DNA from: an uncultured Aquincola sp.
GTDB taxonomy: Bacteria > Pseudomonadota > Gammaproteobacteria > Burkholderiales > Burkholderiaceae
Direction of reading: 5' to 3'
DNA length: 9,915 bases
Assembly: GCA_937883885.1 (NCBI GenBank)
Contig: CAKZXL010000744.1
Coordinates: 1 to 9,915 of the forward strand
Both the position numbers and the translations under genes were made by a program. Below are positions 8,459 through 9,915 of this stretch, one piece after another. Within the stretch, counting starts at the first letter, position 1. Each line of letters begins with the position of its first letter. Below the pieces are notes generated by a model, which worked only from the letters and a program-made list of their open reading frames with translations, searched no databases and was not told the origin of the DNA.

Positions 8459-9551
8459 GGTCGTTCAGCCAGTGAGGCTCCAGCAGGCCGTCGTGCTGCA
8501 GGCGGCCCACGACGATGCCGGGGTGGACGCCGATGCGCTCGGCATAGGCCTGCACGGCCGCGCGCGTGTGTGGCAGCGAGGGCAGCACAGCGGCGAGCTC
8601 CGGGGGAACCAGGAAGTCGCGCGCCCAGGCATCGGCCTCGGCTTCCTCGGGCGATCCGGCTTCCGTGGCCGCCGGGTCTTCCAGAAACACCGAATGCTTT
8701 TGCCCGCCATGCAGCAGGATGTGCGCGGCCTCATGGAACAGGCTGAACCAGAACCGGTCGTTGAGCTTGCCATACACCGACAGCTGGATCAGGGGCCGGT
8801 GCGGTTGCAGCCAGCGCGCGACGCCCGACACATGCGCGCGTGGCAACGCCGGCACCACCACAAAGGCCACGCCAGCGGCCTGCATCGCCACCTGCAACTG
8901 GGCTCCCAGGTCATCGGGCGGCTGGCGAGTGAGCTCCCGGATGTGCACGAGCACCTGGCGAAACGCTGCCTCGTCGTAGCGCGGGCCGTCCAGCCGCTCG
9001 GCAATGCGCTCACCCATGCGCAGCCAGGCCGAGATGGCGCCCATGTCGGCCTGCGCTTGGCGGGTGCGGCGAAAGGCCACCGGCATGCAGCCGTACTGGC
9101 TCTGCCATTGCTCGGGACTGGCCACGCCAAAAAACGCGAGCGCCTCGGCCACCAGGCCAGGCTTGGAGGCCGCATCGATCCGCCGTTTGCGCAGCGCGCC
9201 GGCCGCCATCATGTCCTTCAGGGGCAACCGCGCCAGCCAGGGCAGCATGGCCGAGTGGCGCTCCGTCTCCTCCAGCGCCGCCACGCGCTCGCGGTACTGC
9301 GCCTCCCGCGTCAGCCAGAACCCCACCGATGCGCCCAGCACGCTGTGCAGTCGGATCGCGGCGTCTTCCGTCAGCGGCACCTTGCCCTTGATGAGCTGGT
9401 TGACGTGCTTGAGCGAATAGCCCAGCCGGTCGGCCAGCTGCTGCTGGGTCCAATGGCGTTCGTCCAACAGGTCGGCGATGGTGTCACCGGGCGGCGAAGC
9501 CCAGTCTGGCCGGAAGGCGCCGGCCTCGCCGCGGTCCATGGCTTCAGTCAT
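8436..9551 (-). CDS. HigA-type HTH antitoxin fused to ImmA/IrrE family zinc metallopeptidase
   Basis: A 371-residue two-domain protein. Residues about 23-85 form a Cro/C1-type helix-turn-helix (TQQQLADRLGYSLKHVNQLIKG, then the HigA-like ending VGFWLTREAQYRE). The C-terminal half is an ImmA/IrrE peptidase domain with the zinc motif HEAAH (273-277) and a downstream acidic cluster EEAEADAWARDFLVP (302-316), where Glu305 is the likely third ligand. The helix-turn-helix should bind the operator upstream and repress the module. The peptidase, by analogy with ImmA (which cleaves the ICEBs1 repressor) and IrrE/PprI (which cleaves DdrO), may cut a regulator; whether the target is itself, the toxin or another protein is unknown. 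The ATG at 9551 overlaps the toxin's 3' end by 8 nt (ATGACTGA); a TTG seven codons upstream is possible but less likely. The protein looks intact. It is transcribed after the toxin, the HigBA order. Confidence 0.88.
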   Translation of the reverse strand: MTEAMDRGEAGAFRPDWASPPGDTIADLLDERHWTQQQLADRLGYSLKHVNQLIKGKVPLTEDAAIRLHSVLGASVGFWLTREAQYRERVAALEETERHSAMLPWLARLPLKDMMAAGALRKRRIDAASKPGLVAEALAFFGVASPEQWQSQYGCMPVAFRRTRQAQADMGAISAWLRMGERIAERLDGPRYDEAAFRQVLVHIRELTRQPPDDLGAQLQVAMQAAGVAFVVVPALPRAHVSGVARWLQPHRPLIQLSVYGKLNDRFWFSLFHEAAHILLHGGQKHSVFLEDPAATEAGSPEEAEADAWARDFLVPPELAAVLPSLPHTRAAVQAYAERIGVHPGIVVGRLQHDGLLEPHWLNDLKHRMAL

Positions 9552-9750
9552 GGTAGTCACCGATGTATTCAATGCAGACGATGGTCACGGCAGACCAGTC
9601 GATGCTGGCATCCGCGTGACGCGGGAGGGGGTCGTTGGCGGGTGCGAACACCAGTCGCCAACCGCCGGCCAGCGACACCGCAAACTGACCTTCACGGTCG
9701 CCTTTGAGTGGGTGCGGGTGGGGCTTGCCGTTCTTGAAGCGAATGTCCAA
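9544..9750 (-). CDS. Short HigB/RelE-family toxin, probably internally deleted
   Basis: The C-terminal part matches the HigB-like group of RelE-fold ribosome-dependent mRNA interferases: PLKGDREGQFAV (14-25), GGWRLVFAPANDP (29-41), and the ending VTIVCIEYIGDYHD. The product is only 68 residues, against roughly 95-110 for this group. The first seven residues (a start codon, then DIRFKN) resemble the family's usual N-terminal strand, yet residue 8 on (GKPHPHPL) already resembles the segment normally found about 40 residues later. The two N-terminal helices thus appear to be missing in frame. The start is a TTG at 9750; upstream in frame there is no ATG or GTG before a TAA at 9787-9789, and a good Shine-Dalgarno precedes the TTG. 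The gene overlaps the antitoxin-like gene by 8 nt. Base composition is lower in G+C than in neighbours. It may be inactive, or a minimal variant; the family call is firm, activity is not. Confidence 0.75.
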   Translation of the reverse strand: MDIRFKNGKPHPHPLKGDREGQFAVSLAGGWRLVFAPANDPLPRHADASIDWSAVTIVCIEYIGDYHD

Positions 9751-9755
9751 GAACG

Positions 9756-9766
9756 CCTCTTCCTCC
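9756..9766 (-). promoter_or_regulatory. Ribosome-binding site of the toxin gene
   Basis: On the minus strand GGAGGAAGAGG precedes the TTG codon at 9750, with GAGG 5 nt and GGAGGA 10 nt away. It is the strongest Shine-Dalgarno in the window and supports initiation at the rare TTG codon rather than a missing upstream start. Confidence 0.6.
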
Positions 9767-9785
9767 GGGCTCTGAGGCCACGGAC

Positions 9786-9802
9786 TTTACCAGATAGGTA
9801 AA
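9786..9802. promoter_or_regulatory. Perfect inverted repeat, candidate operator of the toxin-antitoxin module
   Basis: TTTACC-AGATA-GGTAAA is a perfect 6-bp inverted repeat with a 5-bp centre, in an AT-rich island (14/30 G+C in 9781-9810) 36 bp upstream of the toxin start. HigA-type antitoxins repress their own operon by binding palindromes of this size and spacing near the promoter. A terminator for the gene to the right (stop at 9807-9809) is a weaker alternative, because the stem is short and AT-rich and no T-run follows. I could not define the -35 and -10 elements with confidence. Confidence 0.6.
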
Positions 9803-9806
9803 ACGC

Positions 9807-9915
9807 CTAGCGCCGCCCGAACATCATCTGCCGCGCCAGCGCCTTCTTGGCCGGGCCGATCCTGTCCAGCACGGCCAGGCCCAGGCCGCGGGCGGCGGCC
9901 AGGCCGGGCCAGGTC
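9807..9915 (-). CDS. C-terminal end of a probable UbiH/VisC-type FAD-dependent monooxygenase (partial)
   Basis: Reading the minus strand from the right edge gives 35 codons and a TAG stop at 9807-9809; the 5' part lies outside the window. The peptide GLGLAVLDRIGPAKKALARQ followed by MMFGRR resembles the C-terminal tail of ubiquinone-biosynthesis hydroxylases of the UbiH/UbiI/UbiL group and relatives, which typically ends with a short helix, a proline, a Lys/Arg-rich helix and a small Gly-containing tail. No FAD-binding motif can be seen because only the tail is present, so the family is a tentative call from the ending alone. The frame is open throughout and codon choice is G/C-rich at third positions, which supports real coding. 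It runs in the same direction as the toxin-antitoxin pair, with 56 nt between its stop and the toxin start. Confidence 0.55.
   Translation of the reverse strand, partial: TWPGLAAARGLGLAVLDRIGPAKKALARQMMFGRR

Noticed and set aside
9551..9572. TTG start at 9572 for the antitoxin-like protein, seven codons upstream
   Set aside because: The ATG at 9551 gives the usual short 8-nt overlap with the toxin gene, and the extra seven residues (MNTSVTT) have no family support. A TTG start is not impossible.
8451..9707. A 418-codon open frame on the plus strand opposite the antitoxin-like gene
   Set aside because: The minus-strand frame carries a clear HTH and an HEAAH metallopeptidase; the plus-strand translation is a compositional shadow.
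9786..9802. Inverted repeat as an intrinsic terminator of the right-hand gene
   Set aside because: The stem is only 6 bp and A/T-rich, with no following T-tract on the minus strand. Operator use by the HTH protein explains it better.
1..9915. CRISPR array, tRNA, rRNA, insertion sequence, integrase or attachment site
   Set aside because: I saw no regularly spaced repeats, no tRNA-like cloverleaf pattern or rRNA sequence, no transposase or integrase motifs, and no flanking direct repeats around the accessory module.

Overview
The window is very GC-rich (a hand count of 5641-5700 gives 44/60 G+C) and densely packed. Its gene content points to a betaproteobacterium of the order Burkholderiales: a divergent glnE / yhdP pair followed by a Nit-type amidase, a C/G-rich intergenic repeat of a kind I associate with Comamonadaceae-like genomes, and a UbiH-like protein end. 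The genus cannot be fixed from this sequence alone.

Layout. A short palindromic G/C repeat lies at the extreme left (about 10-50), just past the 3' end of glnE. glnE, the two-headed glutamine synthetase adenylyltransferase / adenylyl-removing enzyme, fills 60-2837 on the minus strand. A 139-bp divergent spacer (2838-2976) separates it from a plus-strand cluster: yhdP (2977-7119, a very large inner-membrane-anchored AsmA-like protein of the bridge-like lipid transporter group), a carbon-nitrogen hydrolase (7137-7964, probably deaminated glutathione amidase), and a GNAT acetyltransferase (7964-8458). The spacings (17-nt gap, then a 1-nt stop/start overlap) suggest one operon.

The right end is accessory. 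On the minus strand, tail-to-tail with the acetyltransferase and overlapping it by 23 bp, is a type II toxin-antitoxin-like module. It consists of a HigB/RelE-family toxin gene (9544-9750, TTG start) overlapping by 8 nt an antitoxin-like gene (8436-9551) that fuses a HigA-type helix-turn-helix to an ImmA/IrrE zinc metallopeptidase domain. A perfect 6-5-6 inverted repeat (9786-9802) upstream of the toxin is a good candidate operator. The module's 5' part is clearly lower in G+C than its surroundings (31/60 in 9541-9600), which fits horizontal acquisition. The toxin is unusually short: it keeps a family-like N-terminal strand and C-terminal half but appears to lack the helical segment between them, so it may be an internally deleted toxin beside an intact regulator/protease. 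The last 109 bases hold the C-terminus of a minus-strand gene that runs off the window, probably a UbiH/VisC-type FAD monooxygenase.

The left two thirds are ordinary core genome (nitrogen control, envelope lipid homeostasis, metabolite repair). The part worth attention is the toxin-protease/antitoxin module, its operator and the toxin's apparent internal deletion.
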